Below are positions 37,363 through 46,004 of a DNA stretch of 64,000 bases, piece by piece; the stretch's first letter is position 1; the number at the start of each line of letters is the position of its first letter. A program made the position numbers and the translations under genes. Source of the DNA: Actinomadura craniellae (GTDB lineage Bacteria > Actinomycetota > Actinomycetes > Streptosporangiales > Streptosporangiaceae); contig NZ_QLYX01000021.1 of the NCBI RefSeq assembly GCF_003289645.1, positions 62,001 to 126,000 on the forward strand. Reading direction: 5' to 3'. Below the pieces are notes generated by a model that saw nothing but the letters and a program-made list of their open reading frames with translations, ran no database searches and was not told where the DNA came from.

Positions 37363-39251
37363 GGGGCCACTCCCAGGTCGTCCAGGGTCGTGCGGAGGAC
37401 GCCGACGGCGTCGCAGCCGGCGAAGAGGCGGCCGGCCACGCCGTCGTACTCGCCCTTCCCGGCCAGCCAGACCTGCACCGCGCCCGCCGCGGTGAGCTCG
37501 CGGGCGGCGTCCACGGCCTGCTCCGCGTAGATCTTGTCGCTGGAGCACAGGCAGGCCACCGCGCCGGGCCCGCCGGTGAACTCCGCCGGGGGGCCGGAGA
37601 CGGTCTCGACGCCGCCGGCCTGGAAGAGGTTGGCGGCGAAGGTCTCCCGGGCCGTGTGCGCGGCCACCGGCCCCAGCACGGCCAGGAACACCCGGGGCCG
37701 GGTACCGGTGGCGGCGGCGTGCCGGTCGGCCCGGTCGCGCAGCGCCTCGAAGTCCTGCGCGTAGTGGATCCGGGGCAGCCCGCCGCCGGCCGGTGCGGGC
37801 GCGGGGGCCCGCTCGGGCAGCCGCTCGGCCGGGTTCGGGAACTCGCTGACCCCGGTGAGGGGGGCACGGCGGTGGGCCAGGTCGGCGCGGCGGCGCTCCC
37901 AGGCGCCGGCCAGCCGCCCGGCGATCAGGCCGGACTCCAGGGCGGTGGCGAACCCGCCCGCCCGCTCGATCTCGGTGAACCAGTCCCAGGCGGCCCGGGC
38001 CAGGTCCTCGGTCAGCCGCTCGACGTACCAGGAGCCGCCGGCCGGGTCGGCGACCCGGGCCAGGCTCGACTCCTCCAGCAGCAGGGTCTGGGTGTTGCGG
38101 GCGATCCGGCGGGCGAAGTCGTCGGGCAGGCCGAGCCGGGCATCGAACGGTGCGACGGTGACCGCGTCGGCGCCGCCGACCCCGGCGGCGAAGCACGCCA
38201 CGGTGGTGCGGAGCATGTTCACCCACGGGTCGCGGCGGGTCATCATCGGCTCGGAGGTCACCGCGTGCAGCCGCAGGGCGCCCTCGGCGGCGCCGCTCAC
38301 CTCGGCCACCCGGGCCCACAGCCGCCGGGCCGCCCGCAGTTTGGCGATGGTGCGGAACTGGTCGGCGGTGGCCGCGTACCGGAACTCCAGTTGGGCGAAC
38401 GCCTCGTCGACGGACAGCCCGGCGTCGGTCATCGCGCGCAGGTAGGCGACGCCCGCGGCCAGCGCTCCGCCGAGCTCATGGGCGTCGCCGCCGCCCGCGT
38501 CGTGGTGGACGGTAGCGTCAACGGTGATCGCGCGCAGCCGGGGGAACTCCCGGGCGCAGCGCACCGCCAGCGCGGCGGCGGATCCGGTCTCCGGTGCGCT
38601 CCCGGTACGGGCCGCCAGGCCCAGCGGATCGGCGCCCAGGCCGCCCATCACCTGGGCGGCGGCATCCCGCTCGGCGATCACGGTGAAGAACGCCTCGGCG
38701 GCCTCCTCGGTGCGGGTTCCCGCGTCCAGTACCACCGGTGCCAGGTCCAGCAGGACGTCCGCCAGTACCTCGGGCAGCCCGGCCACCGGGACTCCGCCGT
38801 CGCCCAGCCGCAGCCATACGGAGGTGCCGCCGTTCTGCAGGTCGGCCAGCACCGCGGCGCGAACGACCGCCGGATCGGGGTGCACGTGCCGTTGCCGGAC
38901 GTCCCAGCCCGCCAGGCCCTCCTCGTCCGGGCGGATCTCGCGCAGGTGCGCGGGCAGCCCCGGGCGGGCGGGCACCGCGTCCTCGGCCGTGTAGAGCGGG
39001 GCCGCGGCGACACCGTCGTAGCCGCGGTGGGTCAGCGGTTCCTCGATCTCGGCGAGGGGGGTGTCGGCGGTCGCCGCGCCGGATCGGCTCAGCACCGTCC
39101 TGACCAGTTCCCGCCAGTGATCGCGGTCGACCTGGGGGAAGCCCGCGGCCAGGTCGAGGTCCTCTCCGGAGGACGCCGGAGGGGCGAGCCCTCCGTCCGT
39201 TCCGGGTTCTTCACGCGGCACCGTCATGGCAGGGATGGTAAGCGGGCGCAT
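37359..39251 (-). CDS. mutA: Methylmalonyl-CoA mutase, small subunit
   Basis: A 630-residue noncatalytic partner of the large subunit, similar in fold but without the complete cobalamin motif: the region where DxHxxG is expected reads [20 protein letters not shown]. Segments such as [19 protein letters not shown] and [20 protein letters not shown] match the family. It begins the mutAB-meaB operon and overlaps mutB by 4 nt. The first ATG (39251) and one at 39227 are both possible; neither has a strong ribosome site. Inverted repeats upstream may regulate the operon. Confidence 0.93.
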   Translation of the reverse strand: MRPLTIPAMTVPREEPGTDGGLAPPASSGEDLDLAAGFPQVDRDHWRELVRTVLSRSGAATADTPLAEIEEPLTHRGYDGVAAAPLYTAEDAVPARPGLPAHLREIRPDEEGLAGWDVRQRHVHPDPAVVRAAVLADLQNGGTSVWLRLGDGGVPVAGLPEVLADVLLDLAPVVLDAGTRTEEAAEAFFTVIAERDAAAQVMGGLGADPLGLAARTGSAPETGSAAALAVRCAREFPRLRAITVDATVHHDAGGGDAHELGGALAAGVAYLRAMTDAGLSVDEAFAQLEFRYAATADQFRTIAKLRAARRLWARVAEVSGAAEGALRLHAVTSEPMMTRRDPWVNMLRTTVACFAAGVGGADAVTVAPFDARLGLPDDFARRIARNTQTLLLEESSLARVADPAGGSWYVERLTEDLARAAWDWFTEIERAGGFATALESGLIAGRLAGAWERRRADLAHRRAPLTGVSEFPNPAERLPERAPAPAPAGGGLPRIHYAQDFEALRDRADRHAAATGTRPRVFLAVLGPVAAHTARETFAANLFQAGGVETVSGPPAEFTGGPGAVACLCSSDKIYAEQAVDAARELTAAGAVQVWLAGKGEYDGVAGRLFAGCDAVGVLRTTLDDLGVAP

Positions 39252-39272
39252 ACTCTGGCCCGACCACCGGGT

Positions 39273-39290
39273 CCCTACCCTCTGGTAGGG
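39273..39290. promoter_or_regulatory. Inverted repeat upstream of mutA, candidate operator
   Basis: CCCTACC (39273-39279) and GGTAGGG (39284-39290), perfect 7-bp arms with a 4-nt spacer, 22 nt before the mutA start. Such a short dyad suits a dimeric repressor. No regulator gene is adjacent. Confidence 0.4.
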
Positions 39291-39304
39291 GAAGACCGAA
39301 ACCT

Positions 39305-39316
39305 ATCTATATAGAT
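39305..39316. promoter_or_regulatory. AT-rich 12-bp palindrome between mutA and the CHAP gene
   Basis: ATCTATATAGAT is a perfect palindrome in an otherwise very GC-rich sequence. It could hold a -10 element for either gene, since TATAGA can be read on both strands, or be an operator. Its role is open. Confidence 0.4.
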
Positions 39317-39449
39317 CTTCCATGGTGTCTTCTTGGCGTTCCGTTGGCGCCCCCGAGTAACTTCAAGTACATTCCTCCGTGATCGGCCTGTGATCTACCT
39401 CCATCGGGGAGGGGCGGGCCGGCCGCCACATCCCGGTGGTACCGCCACT

Positions 39450-39547
39450 ACCGCCGGGGAGCCGGGGACCCACGACATCCGGGGTAAGTCCGTCGTGCGC
39501 GGAGGGGCAACTCCTGGCCCCACCCGTCAGCTCACCCGGTCGGCGGT
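39450..39547 (+). promoter_or_regulatory. ydaO-yuaA type c-di-AMP riboswitch upstream of the CHAP gene
   Basis: The segment matches the actinobacterial ydaO pattern by eye. P1 is ACCGCCG (39450-39456) with CGGCGGT (39541-39547). A conserved GGGGAGCCGGGGACC block follows. A CACGAC (39471-39476)/GTCGTG (39492-39497) stem encloses CCGGGGTAAGTC. The end is the hallmark CCCGTCAGCTCACCCGGT. In actinomycetes such c-di-AMP sensors precede cell-wall hydrolase genes, and a CHAP-domain gene starts 20 nt downstream. A covariance search would settle it. Confidence 0.8.
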
Positions 39548-39566
39548 TGGGGAGAGCCATGGAGCC

Positions 39567-40538
39567 ATGGACGAGATAGGCAAGAAGCTGCTCGAAGTCG
39601 CCAAGGGCGAGCTCGGTTACACCGAGAAGGCAGACGGTTACACCAAATTCGGCGACTGGTTCGCCAAGAACGTCGACGCCGACCACGACGCGTATTTCAA
39701 GACCGCCCCCTGGTGTGACATGTTCCTCGCCTGGGCCGCCAACGAGGCGGGCATCGAGGACTCGGTGGGCGAGTTCGCCGGCACCGTCCAGCACGCCAAG
39801 TGGTTCGAGGGGCACGGCGCCTGGGGCACCGAGCCCGAGGTCGGCGCCATCGTCTTCTTCGACTGGTCCGGCTCCAACTCCATCGACCGGATCGACCACG
39901 TCGGCATCGTCGAGAAGATCGACGGCAAGAAGATCCACACGATCGAGGCCAACGTCGACGGCATCCACCTCAAGCGCAAGGTCCGCGACGACGGCATCAT
40001 CGTCGGCTACGGCTACCCCGCCAAGGTGAAGGTCACCCGGGACGAGGGCACCGGCTACGTGCCCAAGCACGCCGCGCCCCCGCCGTCCACCGGGCAGGTC
40101 ACCGGCGACCTGCCCGCCAGGGTGACCACCGCCGCCGACTCCTCCCCCGAGGGGTGGACGCCGCCGCTCGCCGGGCAGGAGACCGCGGTGGTCACCGGCG
40201 CGCTGGCCCTCATCCTGGTCGGCAGCGTGGCGCTGGCGGTCGGCAAGTCCCGCACCGCGAAGTTCGCCGCCTCCCCGCCGGTGCGCGTCCGCAAGCGCGG
40301 CAAGCACCACCGCACCCCGGTGGAGCTGCCCGTCGACATGACCCCGGCCGACCTGGACGCCGCCGAGGCCGGTACCGAGATGATGCCGATCATCAGCGCG
40401 GTGACCGCGGCCGAGGCCGAGGACCGCGAGTTCTGGGGCAAGATCTCCACCCTGCAGGAGGACGAGGAGCTGGCCTTCTGGGGCTCGCTGCACGCCGAAC
40501 TGGCCGAGTCCCCGCACGAGAGCCTCACCCTGGACTGA
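39567..40538 (+). CDS. CHAP-domain protein with an internal membrane segment
   Basis: A 323-residue protein. Residues 1-155 are a CHAP amidase domain: catalytic Cys in APWCDMFLAWAANEAG near residue 50, His in DRIDHVGIVEKIDG near 112, then HTIEANVDG. There is no N-terminal signal peptide. A single hydrophobic segment (TGALALILVGSVALAVG, about 212-228) is followed by a very basic stretch (VRVRKRGKHHRTP) and an acidic tail. By the positive-inside rule the CHAP domain would face outside, so the protein would be a signal-anchor of reverse type. It lies behind a c-di-AMP riboswitch, pointing to regulated cell-wall work. Confidence 0.8.
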   Translation: MDEIGKKLLEVAKGELGYTEKADGYTKFGDWFAKNVDADHDAYFKTAPWCDMFLAWAANEAGIEDSVGEFAGTVQHAKWFEGHGAWGTEPEVGAIVFFDWSGSNSIDRIDHVGIVEKIDGKKIHTIEANVDGIHLKRKVRDDGIIVGYGYPAKVKVTRDEGTGYVPKHAAPPPSTGQVTGDLPARVTTAADSSPEGWTPPLAGQETAVVTGALALILVGSVALAVGKSRTAKFAASPPVRVRKRGKHHRTPVELPVDMTPADLDAAEAGTEMMPIISAVTAAEAEDREFWGKISTLQEDEELAFWGSLHAELAESPHESLTLD

Positions 40539-40545
40539 AAAGCCC

Positions 40546-40584
40546 TGCGGGGCGGGCCCGGAACTCCGGGTGGCCCGCCCCGCA
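40546..40584. terminator. Bidirectional hairpin between the CHAP and L,D-transpeptidase genes
   Basis: A perfect 13-bp stem (40546-40558 with 40572-40584) with a further short inner stem, between two convergent genes. AAAA precedes it, giving a T-run when read on the minus strand. Confidence 0.85.
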
Positions 40585-40600
40585 CCGCTCGCCCGGCGGT

Positions 40601-41857
40601 TCAGCCGGTGCTGACCTCCTGCTTCAGGGCGCTTCCCCGGACCCACTGCGTCCACGGCATCTGGTAGTAGGACCAGCCGTTGTTCCAGGCCAGCTGCCGC
40701 TTGGAGCCGGTCACGACGACCACGTCACCGCGGTAGGAGAGGTTGTAGAACCACTGCGCGAAGACCGGCGGGGAGTTCACGCAGCCGTGGCTGGCGTTCA
40801 CCTGGCCCATCGCCCACATCCGGCTGCCCATGGCGTGCACGTACTCGCCGCTGCTGGAGATGCGGACGGCGAACGGGATCACTTCCTTGTAGCCGCCGTT
40901 CTCCTTGTCCTCGGGGTCGACGCCCATCCACTCGGACGTCATGATCTCCACGCGGTGCTTGCTCATGGTGAGGTGCACGCCGTTGGTGGTGAGGTAGGTG
41001 TCCACCCCGTTGACGACCCGGCCACCCTTGCCGGCGCTGATCCCGGTGGTCTTGCGGACCCTGCCGTTGACCTTGACGACCATCTTCTTGGTCTTGGTGC
41101 TGATGGTGCTGATGTGGGAGTCACCGATCTTGAACTTGCGGTTGACGTCCCGGGTGCCGTAAACGTCCTTGCCCGCCTTGACCCCGGCCAGCTTGGCCGA
41201 CAGGGCCACCTGCTGGTTCGGCTGCCAGTACTGCCCGTTCTTGGTCCGGAAGATCACCTGCTGGCCGCTGACCCAGTACCAGGCGCCCACCGCGGGCTTG
41301 GTCGACTTGATCGTCAAGGCCCGCTCGACGGCCTTGCGGTCGGTGACCGTGCGGTTGAAGGTGACCGTGATCGGCATGCCGACCCCGACGGTCTCCCCGG
41401 CCATCGGCGTGACGTCGATGACGCTCAGCGGGTTGGCCGCCCGCAGGGTGCGGAACTTGCTCGTCGCGGTGGTGCTCTTCTGCGCGTTCTTGGCGGTCAC
41501 CGACACCACGTACGCCACGCCCGGCACCAGGGTGCGCGACTTCCAGGTGGTGCGGTCGGCGGACATCTCGCCGGTGACGGCCCGCTGCCCGGCCAGCACG
41601 GAGACCTGGTCGAGCGTCCCGTTGGCGGCCTTGATGACCACACCCTGGTCGGGCCGGGCCTTGGTGTTCCCGTCGCCAGGGGTGATGGTGACGTGGGGCG
41701 CCGCCGCGTCCTCGGTGCCGCCCACGGTGACGCCGCTGTCGCCCTTCGTGCCGCCGCCGCCTCCCGAGCACGCCGTCGCGAGCAGGAGTGCCGCTCCCGT
41801 CAGCCCGGCCGTAGCCCGAACCCCGCGCAACGTACCCGCGGCAAACCTGCGCTGCAC
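40601..41857 (-). CDS. L,D-transpeptidase lipoprotein (YkuD domain)
   Basis: A 418-residue envelope enzyme that makes 3-3 cross-links in peptidoglycan. The signal peptide ends in a lipobox, LLLATAC, with the lipid-bearing Cys near residue 28. Ig-like domains follow (PHVTITPGDGNTKARPDQGV, DVTPMAGETVGVGMPITVTF). The catalytic YkuD domain ends with SHGCVNSPPVFAQWFYNLSY, containing the essential His and Cys; it resembles LdtMt2 of mycobacteria, including a C-terminal YYQMPWTQWVRG extension. The GTG start at 41857 is chosen because GGAGG lies 6 nt upstream; a longer frame to 42160 has no signal. Confidence 0.93.
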   Translation of the reverse strand: MQRRFAAGTLRGVRATAGLTGAALLLATACSGGGGGTKGDSGVTVGGTEDAAAPHVTITPGDGNTKARPDQGVVIKAANGTLDQVSVLAGQRAVTGEMSADRTTWKSRTLVPGVAYVVSVTAKNAQKSTTATSKFRTLRAANPLSVIDVTPMAGETVGVGMPITVTFNRTVTDRKAVERALTIKSTKPAVGAWYWVSGQQVIFRTKNGQYWQPNQQVALSAKLAGVKAGKDVYGTRDVNRKFKIGDSHISTISTKTKKMVVKVNGRVRKTTGISAGKGGRVVNGVDTYLTTNGVHLTMSKHRVEIMTSEWMGVDPEDKENGGYKEVIPFAVRISSSGEYVHAMGSRMWAMGQVNASHGCVNSPPVFAQWFYNLSYRGDVVVVTGSKRQLAWNNGWSYYQMPWTQWVRGSALKQEVSTG

Positions 41858-41973
41858 CGTGAACCTCCAAAACCCCGGTCTATACCCCAGAGACATTAGC
41901 GACAAAAGTCGCCGATGAGACCGGAACGCACCGGCTTTCCCGGCAGCCGAGACCGAAGCGTTGCGGAAGATCC

Positions 41974-42660
41974 TCAGGCCGGAACGGGCTCGCCGTTGAC
42001 GTGGTGCAGGCAGCGCCGGAACCCGTACAGCGACACCGCGACCGCCAGCGCGCCGAGCAGGGTCACCACGCCCGTACGCACCCACAGAAAGGTCGCGATC
42101 GACTCGTTGAAGAGCATCCAGAGGCTGAACAGGGCATTGGTGAGAAAGACCATGGACCACAGCAGCGAGATCCGCAGGAAGAACCGCCGCACCCGGGCAT
42201 GTTCGAGGAACGCCTCCGGCATCGGCACCATGTCGGTGGCCAGTTTCTGGGCCAGCGGCCGGCCCAACGGCACCGAGGCCAGGAACGCCATGCTCACCAG
42301 CAGGGTGCCCAGGGTGGGCTGGAGGAAGTAGATCACCGGGCTGTGCGTGGCCGCGGCCAGCCCGGCCCGCACCGTCACACCCAGGCCGGCGAGCATCAGC
42401 ATCCCCGGCACCGACCCGGTGCGCAGGTAGCGCCAGGCGATGCCGCCGTAGACCCAGGTCACGGCCGCGACCAGCGCCCCGTTGAGACCGAGCAGCACCA
42501 GGGCCGCGTAGAAGACCGCCACCGGCGCGATCACACCCTCGACGAACCTCGGCAGCGCGTGCCGGAGCATCGCGGTCAGCCGGGGCAGTTCGAAGCAGTG
42601 CCCCCCGGCCGGGACGTGCTGGACGGACGGCAGCGGCGCAGGGCGGTCAAGGAGGGTCAT
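41974..42660 (-). CDS. Polytopic membrane protein (VC0807/DUF3159-like)
   Basis: A 228-residue membrane protein with about five hydrophobic segments: IAPVAVFYAALVLLGLNGAL, GMLMLAGLGVTVRAGLAAA, TLGTLLVSMAFLASVPLGRP, LWSMVFLTNALFSLWMLF and TGVVTLLGALAVAVSLYGF. The pattern, with EHARVRRFFLRISLLW before the last helices, is like VC0807/DUF3159 proteins, whose role is unknown. It lies upstream of the L,D-transpeptidase gene on the same strand, but 116 nt separate them. The ATG has GGAGGG-like bases on the wrong strand, so the start is set by open frame and hydrophobicity only. Confidence 0.65.
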   Translation of the reverse strand: MTLLDRPAPLPSVQHVPAGGHCFELPRLTAMLRHALPRFVEGVIAPVAVFYAALVLLGLNGALVAAVTWVYGGIAWRYLRTGSVPGMLMLAGLGVTVRAGLAAATHSPVIYFLQPTLGTLLVSMAFLASVPLGRPLAQKLATDMVPMPEAFLEHARVRRFFLRISLLWSMVFLTNALFSLWMLFNESIATFLWVRTGVVTLLGALAVAVSLYGFRRCLHHVNGEPVPA

Positions 42661-42819
42661 GTGGTGAGAGGTCCCCGAAACGAATGGGCCGATGGGACTG
42701 CTCCACGGTACGTGATGATCGGACAGGGAAAGCAGGGATTCACCACAGATCCCCCACCACCGGGCAGTGCTCGGGCCCGAGCGGCCCACCACGGCGGATT
42801 CCCTGGCATGCTCCCGGGC

Positions 42820-43596
42820 ATGGACGCGGACAGGATCGAGGGACGGGTGCGGGCACTGCTGGCGACCGCCGAGCATCCGGCGACCCCGCGCCCGGAGGCC
42901 GAGGCCGCGCACGCCAAGGCCGCGGAACTGATGATGCGGTACGCGCTCGACGAGGCGTCGCTGCGGGCCGAGCGCGGCGAGCGGCCCGAACCGGTCGTCT
43001 ACTGGGAGCGCGTGGCCTCCGGCGCCGGAGGCCACGCGCGGGCCCGGTCGGCGGCGTGCGGCGCGGTGATCCGGGCCCACGGCGGGCGGTACGCCGTCCG
43101 CGGGGACGGCGCCTACCGGCGGGACATCACCCTGCTCGTCGTCACCACCCGGGCCGCCCGCGACGCGCTGGCCCTGCTGCTGCCCTCCCTCGACCTACAG
43201 GCCGAGGGGGCGGCCCACCGGGTGACCGACGCGTACATGCGCACGATCCCCGAGGAGGCGTTCGCCCGCGCGTCCGACCGCAGCCGGTGGGCCAACGGCT
43301 ACTTCCGGGCCTTCCTCGTCGGCCACGCCGACGCGGTGGCCCGGCGGATCGAGGCGGCCCGGGTCCGGCTGCGCGAGGAGGCCGCCACGGCGGCCTGCGC
43401 CGGCGCGACGCGGGCTCTCGTGCTGGTCGGCGACGAGGAGCGGGTCTCCGCCGAGTTCCGGGCCCGGTTCCCGGCGCTGGGCCGGGGACGCGGCCAGCGG
43501 GTGCGCGCCGACGGCTACTCCGCGGGCCAGGCCGCCGGGCGGCGCGCCGACCTGGGCACCGGCGGGCTCGGCGGCCCGCGGGCGGCGCTCTCCTGA
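42820..43596 (+). CDS. DUF2786-domain protein
   Basis: A 258-residue protein. Its N-terminus (DADRIEGRVRALLATAEHPA, then RPEAEAAHAKAAELMMRYAL) is the short helical DUF2786 motif. Residues 60-185 form a second region (YWERVASGAGGHARARSAAC, AAHRVTDAYMRTIPEEAF) like the partner domain found in actinobacterial DUF2786 proteins. The C-terminus (GDEERVSAEFRARFPALGRG) also recurs in that family. Function unknown; some phage and plasmid copies exist. An in-frame ATG at 42808 is an alternative. It ends 6 nt before a convergent LysR gene. Confidence 0.78.
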   Translation: MDADRIEGRVRALLATAEHPATPRPEAEAAHAKAAELMMRYALDEASLRAERGERPEPVVYWERVASGAGGHARARSAACGAVIRAHGGRYAVRGDGAYRRDITLLVVTTRAARDALALLLPSLDLQAEGAAHRVTDAYMRTIPEEAFARASDRSRWANGYFRAFLVGHADAVARRIEAARVRLREEAATAACAGATRALVLVGDEERVSAEFRARFPALGRGRGQRVRADGYSAGQAAGRRADLGTGGLGGPRAALS

Positions 43597-43602
43597 CGGC
43601 CG

Positions 43603-44523
43603 CTACGCCGGGGCCGGCGCCACCCGCTGCGCCGCGGCGTGCAGGGCGCGGAGCGTCACCGCCACCGAGGGCCGCCGGACACCCGCGGTCCGGGTGACGG
43701 CGTAGACCTCGCGGGCCTGGTCGCACCCTGGGATCCGGCGGACCGCCACGCCCGGCTCGCCCGCGGCCAGCGCCAGTTCCGGAACGGCCGCGATCCCCAC
43801 CCCGCGGGCCACCAGGCTGAGGATGGTGTGCAGCCCCTCGAACTCCCAGGGCACCGGGGGCGCGCCCCCCACGTCGTCGAGCAGCCGGTCCACCGCCTGC
43901 CGGGACGGTTCGCCGAACGGTGCCGCCATCCACGCCTCCGACAGCAGTTCCCGCAGATCGACGGGTTGCTCGGGGTCGGACAGCGGATGCCACGGCGGCA
44001 CCACGAGCACCAGCGGGTCCCGGCGCAGCCGGAAGAACCGCAGCGTGGCGGGCAGTTGGGCGGCCAGGCGGCCCGTCCAGTCGTCGACCAGGGCGATGTC
44101 GGCCTCGCCCGACCGGACCTGCCGGATGCCGTCGGCCGTCCGGGTCTGCCGGAGCACGAAGGTGAGGTCGGGGTGGTCGGCCAGGCTGTGCGCCAGGGCC
44201 GGGGCGTAGGCGACCGCCGCGGTGGGGAACGCGGTGACCACCACCCGGCCGGACGGCCTGCCGGCGCCCTCGGACAGTTCGGCCTCCGCGGCCTCGACCA
44301 TGGCCAGGATGCCTTCGGCCCGGGCGGCCAGCAGCCGGCCCGCGTCGGTCAGCTCGGCGCTGCGGGCGGTGCGGTCGAGCAGCGCCGTCCCCGCCTCCCG
44401 TTCCAGGGTGGCGAGCTGCTGGGACACCGCCGAGGGGGTGTAGCCGAGGGCGGCCGCGGTGGCGGCGATGCTGCCCCGCCGGGAGAACTCCGCGAGCAGC
44501 CGCAGCCGGCGCAGATCTAGCAT
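43603..44523 (-). CDS. LysR-family transcriptional regulator
   Basis: A 306-residue LysR protein: winged HTH at the start (LRLLAEFSRRGSIAATAAAL, GYTPSAVSQQLATLEREAG) and a periplasmic-binding-like effector domain. It is divergent from an aminotransferase gene across 131 nt, the standard LysR layout, so that gene is the likely target. An imperfect dyad AGCGTCG (44541-44547)/CGATGCT (44565-44571) lies between them. Confidence 0.9.
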   Translation of the reverse strand: MLDLRRLRLLAEFSRRGSIAATAAALGYTPSAVSQQLATLEREAGTALLDRTARSAELTDAGRLLAARAEGILAMVEAAEAELSEGAGRPSGRVVVTAFPTAAVAYAPALAHSLADHPDLTFVLRQTRTADGIRQVRSGEADIALVDDWTGRLAAQLPATLRFFRLRRDPLVLVVPPWHPLSDPEQPVDLRELLSEAWMAAPFGEPSRQAVDRLLDDVGGAPPVPWEFEGLHTILSLVARGVGIAAVPELALAAGEPGVAVRRIPGCDQAREVYAVTRTAGVRRPSVAVTLRALHAAAQRVAPAPA

Positions 44524-44540
44524 CGGAATTCCTCATGGTC

Positions 44541-44571
44541 AGCGTCGCTAAGCCTCGCTTGTATCGATGCT
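44541..44571. promoter_or_regulatory. Candidate LysR binding dyad between LysR and aminotransferase genes
   Basis: AGCGTCG and CGATGCT pair with one mismatch across a 17-nt spacer; nearby AT-richer bases (TTGTATCGATGC) could include a promoter. Evidence is weak. Confidence 0.3.
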
Positions 44572-44654
44572 AACCGGGGATGAGCATTGACGAAACACCT
44601 TGAACCCGACGTGCGGCCGATCTCGGCATGCACCCCCTTCCCGGGAGAGCACCC

Positions 44655-45977
44655 ATGCCTGACCAGGACCTTCCCCACGAACCCTGTCCCGTGCCGGTGC
44701 CGGCCGTGTCGGCCACCCTCGCCGCCAACGAGACGCTGGCCCGCAAGCGCCGCGAGGGCGTCCGGGTGCTCCCGCTGGCCTTCGGCGAGGCGGGCCTGCC
44801 CGTGCACCCCGCGCTACGGCGGGAGCTGGCCGGGGCGGCGGGACTGGGCGGGTACGGGCCGGTGGCGGGCTCGGCGGCCCTGCGGTCGGCCGCGGCCGGG
44901 TACTGGACGCGGCGCGGGCTGCCGACCGATCCCGACCAGATGGTCTGCGGGCCCGGCAGCAAGGCGCTGCTGTACGTGCTGCTGCTCGCCCTGGGCGGCG
45001 ATGTGGTGGTACCCCGGCCCAGCTGGGTGAGCTACGCGGCACAGGCCGCCCTCTGCGGAACCCGGCCGGTCTTCGTGCCCACCCTGCCCGGGGAGGGCGG
45101 GGTGCCCGACCCGGACCTGCTCGCCGACGCCGTGGTCCGGGGCCGCGCGGCGGGCCGCGACATCCGGACGGTGGTGGTGACCCTCCCCGACAATCCCACC
45201 GGCACGCTGGCCACCGAGCGGACCGTGCGGCGGCTGTGCCGGGTGGCCCGGGAGCACGGCCTGACCATCATCTCCGACGAGATCTACCGGGACCTGGTCC
45301 ACGAGCCCGGCCGCGGCGTCGCCGGCCCGGCCCGGTTCGCGCCCGAACGCACCGTGACGACCACCGCGATCAGCAAGAACCTGGCGCTGGGCGGCTGGCG
45401 GCTGGGCGTGGCCCGGCTGCCTGAGGGCCCGGCCGGCGACGCCCTGCGGGCCAGTCTGCTGGGCACGGCCAGCGAGATCTGGTCCACCGCGCCCGCGCCG
45501 GTCCAGCAGGCCGCCGCGTACGCCTTCGCGGAACCGCCCGAGCTGGTCGAGCACATCGAGCGCTCCCGGCGGCTGCACGCCGCCGTGGCCGCGGCGGTGG
45601 CCGGGCGGTTCGCGGCGGCCGGCGCCCGGGTGCCGGCCCCCCAGGCGGGGTTCTACGTCTACCCGGACCTGGAGCCGCTGCGCGACCGGCTCGGCGCCGC
45701 CACCGGGGTCGAGTTGGCCGAGTCGCTGCTGGAGCGGTACGGGGTCGGCACCCTGCCTGGCAGCGCCTTCGGCGAGCCCGCCGCGGCGCTGCGGCTGCGG
45801 GTGGCGACCAGCCTGCTCTACGGCGAGACCGACGAGCTCCGGCTGGCGGCCCTGGACGCGCCTGACCCGCTGGTCCTGCCCTGGATCTCCGGCGCGCTCG
45901 ACCGGCTCTCCGAGGTGCTCGCGGAGGCGACCGCCCTGCCCCGCTCCGGGCACCCGGTCGCCACCGCCGCCGGCTGA
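44655..45977 (+). CDS. PLP-dependent aminotransferase (class I/II)
   Basis: A 440-residue fold-type I aminotransferase. It has LPDNPTGTL (substrate Asn), ISDEIYRDLVHEP (Asp and Tyr for PLP) and the Schiff-base Lys in TTAISKNLALGGWRLGVARL, then AVATSLLYGET-like C-terminal residues including the carboxylate Arg (LRLRVATSLL). Members of this subgroup include aspartate- and kynurenine-type enzymes; the substrate cannot be fixed by eye. ATG at 44655 follows GGGAGAG. It is divergent from the LysR gene, and the hydrolase gene starts 27 nt later on the same strand. Confidence 0.9.
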   Translation: MPDQDLPHEPCPVPVPAVSATLAANETLARKRREGVRVLPLAFGEAGLPVHPALRRELAGAAGLGGYGPVAGSAALRSAAAGYWTRRGLPTDPDQMVCGPGSKALLYVLLLALGGDVVVPRPSWVSYAAQAALCGTRPVFVPTLPGEGGVPDPDLLADAVVRGRAAGRDIRTVVVTLPDNPTGTLATERTVRRLCRVAREHGLTIISDEIYRDLVHEPGRGVAGPARFAPERTVTTTAISKNLALGGWRLGVARLPEGPAGDALRASLLGTASEIWSTAPAPVQQAAAYAFAEPPELVEHIERSRRLHAAVAAAVAGRFAAAGARVPAPQAGFYVYPDLEPLRDRLGAATGVELAESLLERYGVGTLPGSAFGEPAAALRLRVATSLLYGETDELRLAALDAPDPLVLPWISGALDRLSEVLAEATALPRSGHPVATAAG

Positions 45978-46004
45978 CCCGGCCGGCGGTCCTAGGGTGG
46001 ACGG

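Noticed and set aside
35113..37530. 805-residue plus-strand frame
   Set aside because: Shadow of methylmalonyl-CoA mutase on the minus strand.
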